Origin: Bdellovibrionales bacterium RIFOXYC1_FULL_37_79
Lineage (GTDB): Bacteria; Bdellovibrionota; Bacteriovoracia; Bacteriovoracales; Bacteriovoracaceae
NCBI GenBank assembly: GCA_001770015.1
Contig: MEQB01000039.1
Coordinates: 1-64,000, forward strand
Length of the DNA stretch: 64,000 bases
Direction of reading: 5' to 3'
In this document: in pieces, positions 25,592 through 35,132 of the stretch
Numbering within the stretch: position 1 is the first letter of the stretch
Layout: each line of letters begins with the position of its first letter
Notes under the pieces: generated by a model
What the model saw: only the letters and a program-made list of their open reading frames with translations
What the model was told of the DNA's origin: nothing
Databases searched by the model: none
Made by a program: the position numbers and the translations under genes

Positions 25592-25732
25592 TAAATTTTA
25601 ATTAATAAATAATTATAGTTTAATCATTTGAAAACCATACATCTGTATAATATTTATATTAATTAGTTGTACGCCTATGATTTCTCTGATTATTTGCTAT
25701 TTTATGCAAAATTATCAAGTAGGAATTGAAAT

Positions 25733-26083
25733 ATGTTCAAAGATCTCCTCATTTTATTTGTTTTGTTAATGAGCAGTATTCAGACAATGGCGGCAAATCC
25801 TATGCGCTATGACTGTACCAGCGAAGTTAACCAGATTTTTGAGATTCAAATTTTTGATCTGGAATATAAGCTGGCCTTTTTAAACCAGGCCCATACTGAA
25901 CAAATTGTTTTAAGTTTTAATGAAGAGGGAACATATTTCTTTTCAAAATTTCACCTATACTCAATTACGTTTGATGATCTATCCCTGGTTGACGAGGATG
26001 GAGAGGGACAACTTTCGGGACTTTATAAATTTCCGGCCAATCCAAGTGGTGCTCGGATCACCTGTCAAGCTTTTGGATTTTAA
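25733..26083 (+). CDS. Small secreted protein, unknown function
   Basis: A 116-residue protein with a clear signal peptide (LLILFVLLMSSIQTMAA, cleavage after about residue 22). The mature part has about 94 residues with two cysteines (in YDCTSE and ITCQAF) that could form one disulfide linking the two ends. The pattern of alternating hydrophobic residues suggests a small beta-rich fold. I recognise no family. It is divergent from the hydrogenase run and 75 bases before clpB. A Rex-like site upstream hints at shared redox control, but weakly. Confidence 0.7.
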   Translation: MFKDLLILFVLLMSSIQTMAANPMRYDCTSEVNQIFEIQIFDLEYKLAFLNQAHTEQIVLSFNEEGTYFFSKFHLYSITFDDLSLVDEDGEGQLSGLYKFPANPSGARITCQAFGF

Positions 26084-26122
26084 GAACTCTTTGAGGAAGG
26101 CTTGACGTTTCATAAAATCCTA

Positions 26123-26146
26123 CCATCTTGAGAATGAACAAGATGG
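26123..26146 (+). promoter_or_regulatory. Inverted repeat touching the clpB ribosome-binding site
   Basis: CCATCTTG and CAAGATGG (8-bp perfect arms) flank an 8-base loop. The right arm ends on the first two G of the GGAGGA ribosome-binding site of clpB. It could be a heat-labile RNA hairpin or a repressor operator; its sequence is not CIRCE. A CTTGACG at 26101 upstream could be a -35 of a stress promoter. Confidence 0.55.
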
Positions 26147-26158
26147 AGGAATCAACCT

Positions 26159-28537
26159 ATGAATAAATTTGATTATATTGTGGAAGGCGCACTGACTCTT
26201 GCGCAAAACAAGGTTTTATTGCTGCAAAATAGTGAGTTAAGTAAGTGGCATTTACTCTTTGGACTCATCAGCAATCCTAGTTCGAGATCATCAACTATTT
26301 TAAAAAAACATATAAGCGAAGTGGAGAATTATTTAAATAAATTGCCTCGCTTGGGATATAAAATATTGTTGGAAGAGTTGCGTCCTTCGGGTGATTTTTC
26401 CGAATGGTTAACCTATGCATCGGAACATGCAGTGATGAACAAACGTCAAGAGATCACTGAACCGGATTTACTGCGCTATATTCACCAGATATTCAAGGAA
26501 ATAAAATTTGATTTGGAAAATTTTAATGGTGACCATGCGCCAGACGAAGTTCCAGATTTTTTGATCAATTTAAATGAAGAGGCAAAAAAAGGGAAACTTG
26601 ATCCCGTGATAGGGAGATCAAAAGAAATTAGATCACTCATGGAAATACTGGGTAGAAGAGGAAAGAATAATCCAGTGTTAGTAGGGCCTGCGGGCGTCGG
26701 GAAAACTGCCATAGTGGAAGGCATGGCAGAAAGTATTGTAAAAGGTAGTGTTCCAGACGTACTTTTAAACAAGGTGGTGATGAGTCTTGATATGGGCCAA
26801 CTCATGTGTGGAACCAAATACCGTGGAGAATTTGAAGAAAGAATCCAAAAGCTTTTAAAATATATTAAGGCCCAAAACGGAGAAGTTATACTATTTATTG
26901 ATGAGATTCATCAGCTGGTGGGGGCCGGAAAAACTGAAGGCGCCATGGATGCTGCGAATTTGCTTAAGCCTGCACTTGCCAGAGGGGAACTGCATTGTAT
27001 CGGAGCGACGACCCCTGCCGAGTATCAAAAATACATTTTAAGTGATAGTGCCCTCGATAGAAGATTCAGATCCGTGATGGTGAATGAACCATCCAAGGAA
27101 GATACCATTGAGATCTTGATGGGACTTAGAAAAAAACACGAAATACACCATGGTATTAAGATCACTGATGATGCAATTTACAGCGCAGTGGTTTTGTCGG
27201 AGCAATATATTACCGATAAAAATTTTCCAGATAAGGCCATTGATTTAATTGATGAGGCGTCCAGTGCCCTTAAAATCTCCGTTGAAAACATGCCGGCCAA
27301 ATTGGTGGATTTGGAAAGTGAAATTCGCTCCAAAAAAATATTTGCCCAGATGAATAAAAATAATAAGGATGTTCTTAACGAAATTGAAAAATTATCGGGT
27401 GAATTCAATCAAGGAAAACAAGAGTGGGAGAAAGAAGTCAAAACCATGAAGGAAACCACTAACCTCAAAGCAGAGCTGGATAGACTAAAGTTTGCATACG
27501 ATCAGGCAGAACGCAGCCAGAATTTTGAATTGGCCGGTCAAATAAAATATGCCAAAATTCCAGACATTGAAAAAAAACTTGCCCAGTCATCGGAAAGTTG
27601 GGTATTAAAAACCAGGGATATTGCCAATATTATTGCTCGCCATACAGGGATTCCGGTTAGCAAGATCTTAAAAAGCAAACAGGATCAAATCTTACACTTA
27701 AATGCGTATTTAAAACAAAGGGTTTTTGGCCAGGATGCTGCCTTAAAAGAAATCTGTGATACGCTTTTAACTTCCTATGCTGGACTGTCGGATGAGACCC
27801 GGCCGCTGGGGTCTTTTTTGTTAAAAGGCCCAAGTGGGGTTGGTAAAACTGAAACAGCGAAAGCTCTTGGTGTTTTTTTATTTGAGACCGAGAAGAATAT
27901 GATAAGGCTCGATATGAGTGAATATAGTGAAAAACACTCGGTGGCCAAATTAATTGGTTCTCCGGCGGGCTATATTGGATATGATGACGGTGGTATTTTA
28001 ACTGAAGCGGTCAGACGTAAGCCTTACTCAATTATACTTTTTGATGAAATCGAAAAAGCTCATAGTGATTTTAGCGATATTCTGTTGCAGATTTTAGATG
28101 ACGGAAGGCTGACTGATAACAAAGGTAGAACCATTAATTTTAAAAATACGATCATCTTTTTAACCACCAATTCCAAAGATATTGAAAGAGAATTTAAACC
28201 TGAAGTGTTGGGCCGGATTGATGCCATTTTGGAATATCAAAAATTAAACCATGACATCATGAAATCACTTATCAAAAAACAAATCGACTTGCTTAATGAA
28301 CGATTAAAAGACAAGCTTTTGACCATGGAATTATCAGACAGTGCTTATCAAGAAATTGCTAAGCTGGGGTATGATGAAAGGTATGGTGCCAGACCGCTTG
28401 CCAGAATGTTTACCAAGTATATTATCAAACCGCTTTCGGAAAAAATCTTGTCTGGTCAAATGACCAAAGGTCATTACAAGATATATTTTGATGAAAATGT
28501 AAAAGATCTTCAGTGTCATTTTGAACGGGTCAGTTAA
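26159..28537 (+). CDS. clpB: ClpB-like AAA+ disaggregase
   Basis: A 792-residue Hsp100 protein that unfolds or extracts proteins from aggregates using two ATPase rings. The N-domain spans about 1-140. D1 has Walker [10 protein letters not shown] at 176 and Walker [12 protein letters not shown] ClpB-type coiled-coil M-domain (about 390-500, with [19 protein letters not shown]) precedes D2 with Walker [10 protein letters not shown] at 557 and [11 protein letters not shown]. The M-domain and the lack of a ClpP-docking IGF loop argue for ClpB rather than ClpA/ClpC. D2 is unusual: the stretch between the sensor-1 asparagine (LTTN) and [10 protein letters not shown] has 7 residues where E. coli ClpB has close to 29. 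GGAGGA precedes the ATG within an inverted repeat. This may be a second, divergent ClpB. Confidence 0.88.
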   Translation: MNKFDYIVEGALTLAQNKVLLLQNSELSKWHLLFGLISNPSSRSSTILKKHISEVENYLNKLPRLGYKILLEELRPSGDFSEWLTYASEHAVMNKRQEITEPDLLRYIHQIFKEIKFDLENFNGDHAPDEVPDFLINLNEEAKKGKLDPVIGRSKEIRSLMEILGRRGKNNPVLVGPAGVGKTAIVEGMAESIVKGSVPDVLLNKVVMSLDMGQLMCGTKYRGEFEERIQKLLKYIKAQNGEVILFIDEIHQLVGAGKTEGAMDAANLLKPALARGELHCIGATTPAEYQKYILSDSALDRRFRSVMVNEPSKEDTIEILMGLRKKHEIHHGIKITDDAIYSAVVLSEQYITDKNFPDKAIDLIDEASSALKISVENMPAKLVDLESEIRSKKIFAQMNKNNKDVLNEIEKLSGEFNQGKQEWEKEVKTMKETTNLKAELDRLKFAYDQAERSQNFELAGQIKYAKIPDIEKKLAQSSESWVLKTRDIANIIARHTGIPVSKILKSKQDQILHLNAYLKQRVFGQDAALKEICDTLLTSYAGLSDETRPLGSFLLKGPSGVGKTETAKALGVFLFETEKNMIRLDMSEYSEKHSVAKLIGSPAGYIGYDDGGILTEAVRRKPYSIILFDEIEKAHSDFSDILLQILDDGRLTDNKGRTINFKNTIIFLTTNSKDIEREFKPEVLGRIDAILEYQKLNHDIMKSLIKKQIDLLNERLKDKLLTMELSDSAYQEIAKLGYDERYGARPLARMFTKYIIKPLSEKILSGQMTKGHYKIYFDENVKDLQCHFERVS

Positions 28538-28866
28538 TATTTCAATTTGTTTAAAGCATGCTTTTCCTTGAGGGCGAGATAATTTTTGGTTTTTCTAATG
28601 ATCACAATCAGCGGGATATAAATAAGCGAAGCCAGGATGTCTGATACATAAGAAAAATAATGGGTTTTGTAAGCAAAATGGTAGTCATTCAATTCTTTGA
28701 GAATGCCGATGGTGAGTAAAAAGCCAAAAATAAACCGGAGACGATAATTATATTTAAGACCGATTATGGATATGATGGCACCTACTAAAAAATGTAAAAA
28801 TGAATCAAGTGGAATCAGGTCAAAAAGATAGGTGTGGTTAATATAGGCGAAAAAGGATTCGGTCAT
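28534..28866 (-). CDS. Small membrane protein, unknown function
   Basis: A 110-residue protein with about three to four hydrophobic segments (near 20-36, 42-57 and 72-90) and a basic C-terminal tail. The sequence FLHFLVGAIISI with its membrane-embedded histidine and the later KELNDYHF resemble small integral membrane proteins annotated as VanZ-like or DUF families, but I cannot assign one. It overlaps the clpB end by 4 bases in convergent orientation and ends the minus-strand group with the HD-GYP gene (5-base gap). Confidence 0.6.
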   Translation of the reverse strand: MTESFFAYINHTYLFDLIPLDSFLHFLVGAIISIIGLKYNYRLRFIFGFLLTIGILKELNDYHFAYKTHYFSYVSDILASLIYIPLIVIIRKTKNYLALKEKHALNKLKY

Positions 28867-28871
28867 TAAAT

Positions 28872-30158
28872 TTATTCCCCCAGGCCATTTTTAAGTGCTT
28901 CTATGGCCAGTTTGAAATATCCCTGGTGATAGTATTGTTCAAGCGACTCAATGACAATATGGTAGTCGATATCATCCTGACCAAGATTACATATGCTTTC
29001 AGTAAAACGCCTAGCAACGATGAATATCTGGGCCAGCGGGTTTATCATGTTATGTTTTAAACCCATGGGAAAACCACTTCCATCACTTTCTTCGTGATGC
29101 TGTAATATGATTTTTTCTATCTCGCTAGGTAGATTATCAATGGCCTTTATAAGGTCGAGGGTGTTTTGTGGGTGCGGGGTTTCGTTGGGTGGCGACTTAA
29201 ATTCTCCTGGCAACTGGCCAATATCGTAAAGCAGGGATGCCAGGATAAAAATGTCTTGATGTTTTTTATTGGCCGTAAAACTCATATGGGGAAGCATACT
29301 TAAAGAGACCAAGGCGAGGTAAAGACTATGTTTGGCCTGGGTAGGTTCAATATCCCAATCATTTTTCAGATAATTTTTCAGGGTGGTTTTCAGCGCCAGG
29401 CTGGTGATGATTCTCCGACAGGTTTCTAGTAATTTTATACTTAGTTGGTTTAATCCAAATTGGCAAATTCCAAGATAAAGCGAATGATAAGCTAAAATGA
29501 AAAGTTCTGTTTGCATGGACTCACTTTCTTGAGTGAGTGAATCATCCTTTGTTTGGGCCTTGATGAGGTGATAACTGGCAGCAGGAAAATCATTGAGTTT
29601 GACATAAAAATATTTATAACCACTATACCGGTCCAAAAGAGCGTCATTCAGGGGCTGAGAGGCACTAAAGATCTTTTGAAAGAAATGTTCAAAACATTGG
29701 ATATAAAGATCATGACTGGCCAGGGGTATATTTTTAAAAAAATTAATTTTGATTTTTTTATATTTGGGTGGTGGGAGGTCAGTTGAGGTCTTGTTTTGGA
29801 TTCTAAGCAGTCGATTGATCGTGTTGGTAATAACCGTTTCGTCCTTTTCGTAGGAAATCACACTTACGTTTTTTGATTTTGGAATGAGGTGATAAAGTAG
29901 TGCCAGGTCCTGATTGCTGGCGGTGAATAAAACGGGAATGGAAATATTATTGGTAACCAGATAATCAAATAATTCCTGAATATGTTGATCTAGGGGGTAA
30001 GTACAAATCATAATTTGATAGTTTTTATTGGTTTTTACCAAATCCAGGGCGTGTCGCGAGGAGCTCGCCAAATCGGCAGGCTGTTTGGTTATTTGCCAAA
30101 GCGAAGCACTAAATCGCATTTGCAGTGGAGCGGAATCACTTATTATTAAACCATTCAT
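28872..30158 (-). CDS. Degenerate HD-GYP domain protein with receiver-like N-terminus
   Basis: A 428-residue protein. Residues 1-120 look like a receiver without phosphorylation residues. Residues about 280-390 are an HD-GYP domain: the motif ILQHHEESDGSGFPMG keeps the second histidine pair and the GxGxP turn. The metal-binding HD itself is replaced, however, since LLYDIGQL stands where active enzymes have xxHDIG. HD-GYP proteins cleave cyclic-di-GMP. Loss of the histidine suggests a binding or regulatory role, as in other inactive family members of predatory and related bacteria. It follows the CheY-like gene by 12 bases, so the two probably act together. Confidence 0.8.
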   Translation of the reverse strand: MNGLIISDSAPLQMRFSASLWQITKQPADLASSSRHALDLVKTNKNYQIMICTYPLDQHIQELFDYLVTNNISIPVLFTASNQDLALLYHLIPKSKNVSVISYEKDETVITNTINRLLRIQNKTSTDLPPPKYKKIKINFFKNIPLASHDLYIQCFEHFFQKIFSASQPLNDALLDRYSGYKYFYVKLNDFPAASYHLIKAQTKDDSLTQESESMQTELFILAYHSLYLGICQFGLNQLSIKLLETCRRIITSLALKTTLKNYLKNDWDIEPTQAKHSLYLALVSLSMLPHMSFTANKKHQDIFILASLLYDIGQLPGEFKSPPNETPHPQNTLDLIKAIDNLPSEIEKIILQHHEESDGSGFPMGLKHNMINPLAQIFIVARRFTESICNLGQDDIDYHIVIESLEQYYHQGYFKLAIEALKNGLGE

Positions 30159-30170
30159 GTAAGTGCAATG

Positions 30171-30545
30171 TTATTCATTAACAAGGATGATTTCCTTAAC
30201 TTTATTAACCAGTTGTTCATCCGTAAAAGGTTTTTTAAGAAAGCTGACATTTGTCATTTCCAGTTTTCTTTTTTCCAGGTTGTCTGTATAAGCAGAGGTA
30301 AAAATAAGGGGAACGCTGCTTTTTAAGTTTTCCCTAACTTCGTATAAAAGCTCCACGCCATCCATTACCGGCATGTTCAAATCAGAAATGATGAGTACGA
30401 TATTATTTTTTTTTATGATTTTTAATGCCTCTTCTCCATTGGCCGCTTCCAGGATGTTAATTTTTAGTTTACTGAGTGCATTTACAAAAATTTCACGGAT
30501 ATCATCATCGTCATCCACCACAATTAAAGACTTTGCTTTTGCCAT
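30171..30545 (-). CDS. Single-domain response regulator (CheY-like)
   Basis: A 124-residue receiver from the ATG with GGAG 8 bases upstream; a longer start without a ribosome-binding site is disfavoured. It has VVDDDDDIRE, the phospho-aspartate in LIISDLNMPVMDG, the threonine/serine in LIFTSAY and FLKKPFTDE. There is no output domain. It is the first gene of a two- or three-gene minus-strand unit with the degenerate HD-GYP gene, suggesting a signalling pair. It is divergent from the first polysaccharide glycosyltransferase. Confidence 0.92.
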   Translation of the reverse strand: MAKAKSLIVVDDDDDIREIFVNALSKLKINILEAANGEEALKIIKKNNIVLIISDLNMPVMDGVELLYEVRENLKSSVPLIFTSAYTDNLEKRKLEMTNVSFLKKPFTDEQLVNKVKEIILVNE

Positions 30546-30702
30546 TTTTAAAGCTCCAATTGAAAATTTAACTTTTCCTAAATTATACATCAATACCTAG
30601 GATATTAAAGAAGCAAAAATGACAGAAGGAAAAGCTCGGGTATAGGACAAATGATGATTATTTAGTTTATAATGAATGAAAACTTAAAAAAGTGAATCAA
30701 AA

Positions 30703-31836
30703 ATGTTAAAAATTTTGCAGATTGGAAAGTATTACTCCCCGGTAAAAGGTGGCATGGAAACCGTTTTAAAACTATTAGCGGAAGGGTTACAAGAATATGA
30801 CTGCGAAGTGACTGTCCTTTGTTCTGCGGATGGTGGGAGTGCCAAAGAAGAGAAAATCCAAGGAGTAAAAATACATCGACTGGCGAAAATGGCAGATTTT
30901 TTTGGACAGGCCATTAACCCTATGCTTTTTTTTAAAATGAGAAAATTGGCCAAAAGTTGTGATTTAATTCATATTCATTCCCCTAATCCGATTGTGGAAT
31001 TGTGTGCATTATTCTTGCCAGGCAAGCTACCTATGGTGGTGACTCATCATAGTGATGTAGTAAGACAAAGGTTTCTGAAACAAATATATTGGCCGGTGGT
31101 TAAGTTGTTTTTAAGACGAGTAGATCGCATTATTATTCCAACAATTAATCATTTAAAGTATTCCGATGTTTTACCTCCCTTTGAAAAAAAATGCTCTTAT
31201 GCCTCGTTTGGAATCAAACTTAAAGACTATAGGCCTTGCGAAAAAATCAATGCCATTAAAAATACCTTACTTAAAGAGCATGGAGACTTTGGTTTATTTG
31301 TGGGAAGACTGGTGGGATACAAGGGCGTTTTGGTACTTATTGATGCCATGAAAAATGTTGATTTTAAAGTAATTATTATTGGGGATGGGCCTCTTTACAG
31401 TGAATTAAAGGCACAATCAATCCAAAAAGGTGTCAGTGAAAAAGTCGTTTTTCAAGGTGAGGTTGCAAGTGATTTTGAATTAATTGCTTACTATCATGCT
31501 TGCCAATTTTTTGTCTTACCTTCTGTGGGAAGAAATGAAAATTTTGGCATGGTTCAATTGGAGGCCATGATTTGTCAAAAACCTGTTATTGCTACTAACC
31601 TTAAAACTGGCGTTCCTTGTGTGGGAGTTGCTGATGAGACGACTTTACTGGTTAAACCCAATGATCCCCAGGAACTGGCAAGGGCCATGAATAAACTAGT
31701 AAAAGATAAATCCCTGCGCATGAAAATGGGGCAAAGTGCATACGAGCTGGCACTTGCCAAATATGATTGGCTTAAGATGGCCCGGGAATACCATGAGATC
31801 TATGGGGATGTCCTTGCTAAATCGGCCTTGAAATAA
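30703..31836 (+). CDS. Glycosyltransferase family 4
   Basis: A 377-residue GT-B enzyme. The N-terminal loop is QIGKYYSPVKGGMET, the family's acceptor-side glycine loop. The donor side has FVGRLVGYKGV, VIIGDGPLYSEL and the E-x7-E motif in NENFGMVQLEAMIC. It closely resembles polysaccharide mannosyl- or glucosyltransferases. It is the first gene of the plus-strand polysaccharide region. A TATAAT stands at 30668-30673, 30 bases before the ATG. Donor and linkage cannot be inferred. Confidence 0.92.
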   Translation: MLKILQIGKYYSPVKGGMETVLKLLAEGLQEYDCEVTVLCSADGGSAKEEKIQGVKIHRLAKMADFFGQAINPMLFFKMRKLAKSCDLIHIHSPNPIVELCALFLPGKLPMVVTHHSDVVRQRFLKQIYWPVVKLFLRRVDRIIIPTINHLKYSDVLPPFEKKCSYASFGIKLKDYRPCEKINAIKNTLLKEHGDFGLFVGRLVGYKGVLVLIDAMKNVDFKVIIIGDGPLYSELKAQSIQKGVSEKVVFQGEVASDFELIAYYHACQFFVLPSVGRNENFGMVQLEAMICQKPVIATNLKTGVPCVGVADETTLLVKPNDPQELARAMNKLVKDKSLRMKMGQSAYELALAKYDWLKMAREYHEIYGDVLAKSALK

Positions 31837-31881
31837 GGATTACCTCTGGACTTATTTTTCCATGCACTTATATAATTAAGC

Positions 31882-32352
31882 ATGGTCTTAAATAAGCATA
31901 AAATAATCTTTATCAGTCCACATCCCACCTGGGACGCTGATAGGCAGGACAGGATTTTGCAGTTTTTTTTAAAAATGCAAAGTGGAATTGAAATTAAAAT
32001 TTTACCTGCACCGGACATCATAAAAATATTCCAGTCAGCAGTTTTAGGCCCCTTATACTCCAGATGCTTTCTTTTTAGTTTCGCCAGATGGGAGGGGCAG
32101 ATTAGATCAGATGATCAAATTTCGGTTATAAACTTTATAGGTGAGGATCAATTGGACCTTATCTGCTTTCAATTTACAGGTCTTGATCATACCTATTTGA
32201 ATGTATTTAATAATGAAGACATTTTAAATGAGCTGGTCCTGAGAGGATATAGGCCTGATTACTCCCAAGATGTGATTTTAAAATTCCAGGATGAGTTTCA
32301 CTTTTTTTTAGAAACGCAGGTGCAGAAGTTGGTTAAATGCTTGATTCAATAA
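31882..32352 (+). CDS. Hypothetical protein in polysaccharide cluster
   Basis: A 156-residue soluble protein of no family I recognise. It opens with a hydrophobic strand (KIIFISPHPTWDADRQD) like the first beta-strand of a glycosyltransferase or Rossmann fold, but no second motif follows. The last 16 bases overlap the next glycosyltransferase, implying coupled translation and a shared role. It might be a partner or remnant of a GT-B N-terminal domain. A TATAAT at 31871-31876 lies too close to this ATG to serve it normally. Confidence 0.6.
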   Translation: MVLNKHKIIFISPHPTWDADRQDRILQFFLKMQSGIEIKILPAPDIIKIFQSAVLGPLYSRCFLFSFARWEGQIRSDDQISVINFIGEDQLDLICFQFTGLDHTYLNVFNNEDILNELVLRGYRPDYSQDVILKFQDEFHFFLETQVQKLVKCLIQ

Positions 32353-33572
32353 ATCGACAAAGGATTGCCTTGTTTTTTAATACCCAGGAACTGGGCGGGG
32401 CGGAAAGAAGTATCATTGAGCAGATGAGGCAGATCGAGGATGAATTTGAGATTACCTTTTTTATTCCGTTTAATAATCATTTAGGTAATTCTAGTTTGCT
32501 AAGTAGTGCCCTTAAAAATAATAATCAACTTAACATAAAATATTATTGGTACCCACATTTTCTTTATTCAATATCTAGGAGATTTGCAAGTACTAACGTT
32601 ATCAAAATCATGCTTGGAGGATTGGCCTTAATTATGGCCTATGGCAAACTGGTCAGTTTAAAAAAATTTGATATTGTGTATGCCAATGGCACCAAAGCCG
32701 GGGTTTTTTTGATCATCTACCTTTTTTTGTCCAGATATCGTGGATTATTGGTCTGGCATTTTAGGGATTATCCTCCCGCTTGGCGATTTAGCAAGTGGAT
32801 TGATATGCTTTTTCAGTTAAAACGGAGGTTTAAAGTATATTTAATTGGCAACTCGATTTCGGTAAAACAAGAAATAATGAATGTTTTTAAAAAAGCTGAT
32901 CGCTATGATTATGTTTATAATCCGATTGAAAAGCAGATGCATAAAAAAATGCATAACAGGTCACATGGCAAGACCATTGGAGTGGTTTCGATGTTTGCTC
33001 CCTGGAAGGGAATTCATAATATCATTCTGTTTGCCGCATTATACGGGGAAAGATTAAAAGAGATGGGGATCAATAAAATAAAGATTTATGGGAGAAATAT
33101 TTATAAGACTTCCGGCGAACATTGTTTTTATGGGGATCAGATCAAAAAACTGGCAAGTAAATTAGGTGCGGATTTGGTAAGTTTCGATGAAAACAAAAAT
33201 CCGGATGAAATATTCCAAGAAATTGATCTACTTATTCATCCATCAATTAAAAAAGAACCCTTTGGTAGAGTTATTTTGGAGGCATTTCGTTGTGGTATTC
33301 CTGTCTTATCCACGGGTTTAGGGGGGGCCGGGGAACTGGTGATACCTGATCAAACCGGTTTTATATTTAATAAAAATGATTTAGAGTCTCTTTTTTTACT
33401 AATAAAAAAAATCTATTCATCCGAAACAGATCTTGGAGAAATCATTAGGAATGCAAGTGCGTTTGAGGAGTTGGTCACCAACTCAGTGGGAAAAAGGTTA
33501 AAGCTTTTTCTTAAGGGACTTGATTTTGAACAAGAAATTGAGGATGGAAAAGGTAATATTGTCGGATCTTGA
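32337..33572 (+). CDS. Glycosyltransferase family 4
   Basis: A 411-residue GT-B enzyme. It shows FFNTQELGGAERSI near residue 20, the acceptor loop of the family. It also has VVSMFAPWKGIHN and the donor-binding E-x7-E in EPFGRVILEAFRCGIPVLST, with GGAGELV after it. The start overlaps the preceding hypothetical gene and its end overlaps the start of the next gene, so it belongs to a tightly coupled operon. It is probably a sugar transferase for the repeat unit made by this locus. Confidence 0.9.
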   Translation: MLDSINRQRIALFFNTQELGGAERSIIEQMRQIEDEFEITFFIPFNNHLGNSSLLSSALKNNNQLNIKYYWYPHFLYSISRRFASTNVIKIMLGGLALIMAYGKLVSLKKFDIVYANGTKAGVFLIIYLFLSRYRGLLVWHFRDYPPAWRFSKWIDMLFQLKRRFKVYLIGNSISVKQEIMNVFKKADRYDYVYNPIEKQMHKKMHNRSHGKTIGVVSMFAPWKGIHNIILFAALYGERLKEMGINKIKIYGRNIYKTSGEHCFYGDQIKKLASKLGADLVSFDENKNPDEIFQEIDLLIHPSIKKEPFGRVILEAFRCGIPVLSTGLGGAGELVIPDQTGFIFNKNDLESLFLLIKKIYSSETDLGEIIRNASAFEELVTNSVGKRLKLFLKGLDFEQEIEDGKGNIVGS

Positions 33573-35115
33573 TTTACAAGATATTAGAAAGACTTCGCCC
33601 GTTTCCAAGGACCAGATTTCACCTACGATAAGTAATCCTTCGCCACCCAGTACACCGGTGATTAAATTTGCAAAAATTGAAACCAAAAATCCAGAAGAAC
33701 CTGAAAAAGACCAAGTAAAACCAGCTCAACAGGAAAAAAACCCCGTAGCTTTTTCCTCTGTGCTTAAAATGCATGAGATAACCCCCGAGGTGGTTTCAGG
33801 GGAAATTGATCAGACGGCCATCATGGCAAAAATTTCAGACGGAGTTTCCCAGGAAGCGACTTTACCAGAGAAGCAGGTTTCAGACCTGGCCGATCTGGAG
33901 CAGTCTATTAATGATCAATTTAGTATGCAGGCTAAAGGAAGCCGCTTTATTCATCAAAAAGAAGAAGGACAGCGGATTCTCATTAACGATGATGATGCTA
34001 AAATGACCATACGAAATGAGCAAGGACAGGAAGTAACGGATTCTTATCATGGCAAGGCTCAAGGGCCCATGCTTAGTAGGTCGGAAGAAAGCGATGAACT
34101 TAGAGATATTGTAAAAAAATTAAGTAGTTTAAGTCACGTCAAGCAAGTGATTGTGGAAAAGAAAAAATCCCATGAAACTACTAAATTAAAAATGAAGGTG
34201 GATAATCAAAACACTGGAGAGGTGGAGGATATTGATATCACCGCCTTTGATCATCGGGGACAACCCATCGGGATTGATTATCAACAATCAACTGGTCCTG
34301 ATGGCACCAATGAATCACAGCCGTTGCTGGTGGATAGTGATGGTAACATAGCTCCTGGTGAAAATTTTTCAAAAGTCAGCAGTGTTTCGCGTCCTAGACC
34401 GAAAACCAAAGAAGATATGGCCAATGGGCTCCGGCAAATATCTGAAAAATATGAACGAAAAACTAGTCACGAAAAGGCCGTATATAAGCGTACTCCTAAA
34501 GGACACAAAAACGAATATTTCTACAAAGTCAAAAGTCATCAAGAATTATATCAAATTGGGATGAGTTATTATCGGGATATGGCAAATGGTAATAAGAGTA
34601 TGGCATTTATTACTCACGATTCGCATAAGCATTTAAAAGATAGCATTCTGGCAATTGCCAGTTTTATCAAATATCAGGAAGATTTAAAAATATTAATTGT
34701 TTCTTTAGGCCTGGAAAATGGCAGTTACATGCATGTGGTGGATGAATGTAAAAAGAATGGAACCATCGTTGGTGAAAATGATGAAAATATTCCCACCATT
34801 TATGAACATGCAGGCTTGAGCTTCCTGGATTTTAAGGAAATTTTTTCTTTTCGCTCGAAATTTGACGAGACTGGTTACGGTGAATTAATTGATTATTTGG
34901 TCAGTAGCTATGATCTGGTGATGTGGGATGTTCCCAAATTGGATGATTTGAAAGTCAGTAAGGAAGAGTATTTTCCAATTTTTATTGCCTTTGACAAGGT
35001 TTCGATTGTGGTTAAAAAACAGGGTGATAAGTTTGAGGATATAAATGAGATGAAAAAATTTTTCAATAAATATGGCATAAAGATAAAAGGGGTACTGTTT
35101 TGTCCGCCAGGCTAG
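33544..35115 (+). CDS. Kinase-fold protein without P-loop, long disordered N-terminus
   Basis: A protein of about 523 residues. The first 300 or so residues are hydrophilic and low in complexity, rich in P, K, E, S and Q. The last 200 (from about YFYKVKSHQELYQIG) look like the MinD/BY-kinase Rossmann fold that normally follows a Wzz protein: SMAFITHDS in place of the Walker A strand, ILIVSLGLENG, YDLVMWDVPKLDD as a Walker A'/B-like strand and a C-terminal IKGVLFCP. No GxxxxGK[ST] loop and no tyrosine-rich tail is present. It is paralogous to the next gene. The start is uncertain: a TTG at 33520 with AAGGGA upstream is an alternative. It is probably a regulator or structural partner of polysaccharide export. 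Confidence 0.7.
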   Translation: MEKVILSDLDLQDIRKTSPVSKDQISPTISNPSPPSTPVIKFAKIETKNPEEPEKDQVKPAQQEKNPVAFSSVLKMHEITPEVVSGEIDQTAIMAKISDGVSQEATLPEKQVSDLADLEQSINDQFSMQAKGSRFIHQKEEGQRILINDDDAKMTIRNEQGQEVTDSYHGKAQGPMLSRSEESDELRDIVKKLSSLSHVKQVIVEKKKSHETTKLKMKVDNQNTGEVEDIDITAFDHRGQPIGIDYQQSTGPDGTNESQPLLVDSDGNIAPGENFSKVSSVSRPRPKTKEDMANGLRQISEKYERKTSHEKAVYKRTPKGHKNEYFYKVKSHQELYQIGMSYYRDMANGNKSMAFITHDSHKHLKDSILAIASFIKYQEDLKILIVSLGLENGSYMHVVDECKKNGTIVGENDENIPTIYEHAGLSFLDFKEIFSFRSKFDETGYGELIDYLVSSYDLVMWDVPKLDDLKVSKEEYFPIFIAFDKVSIVVKKQGDKFEDINEMKKFFNKYGIKIKGVLFCPPG

Positions 35116-35132
35116 AGCGGATATGAGGAAAT

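Larger units (their letters stand above)
25378..25732. other. Divergent intergenic region, hydC / secreted protein gene
   Basis: A 355-base AT-rich gap. It holds the hydC promoter and Rex operator on the hydC side, a second weaker Rex-like repeat near the middle, and a TATAAT at 25646-25651 facing the plus-strand gene without a convincing -35. I see no open reading frame or structured RNA in it. Confidence 0.7.

Noticed and set aside
31871-31876. TATAAT as promoter of the hypothetical gene at 31882
   Set aside because: It is only 5 bases from the ATG, so transcription would start inside the coding sequence; probably chance in AT-rich DNA.
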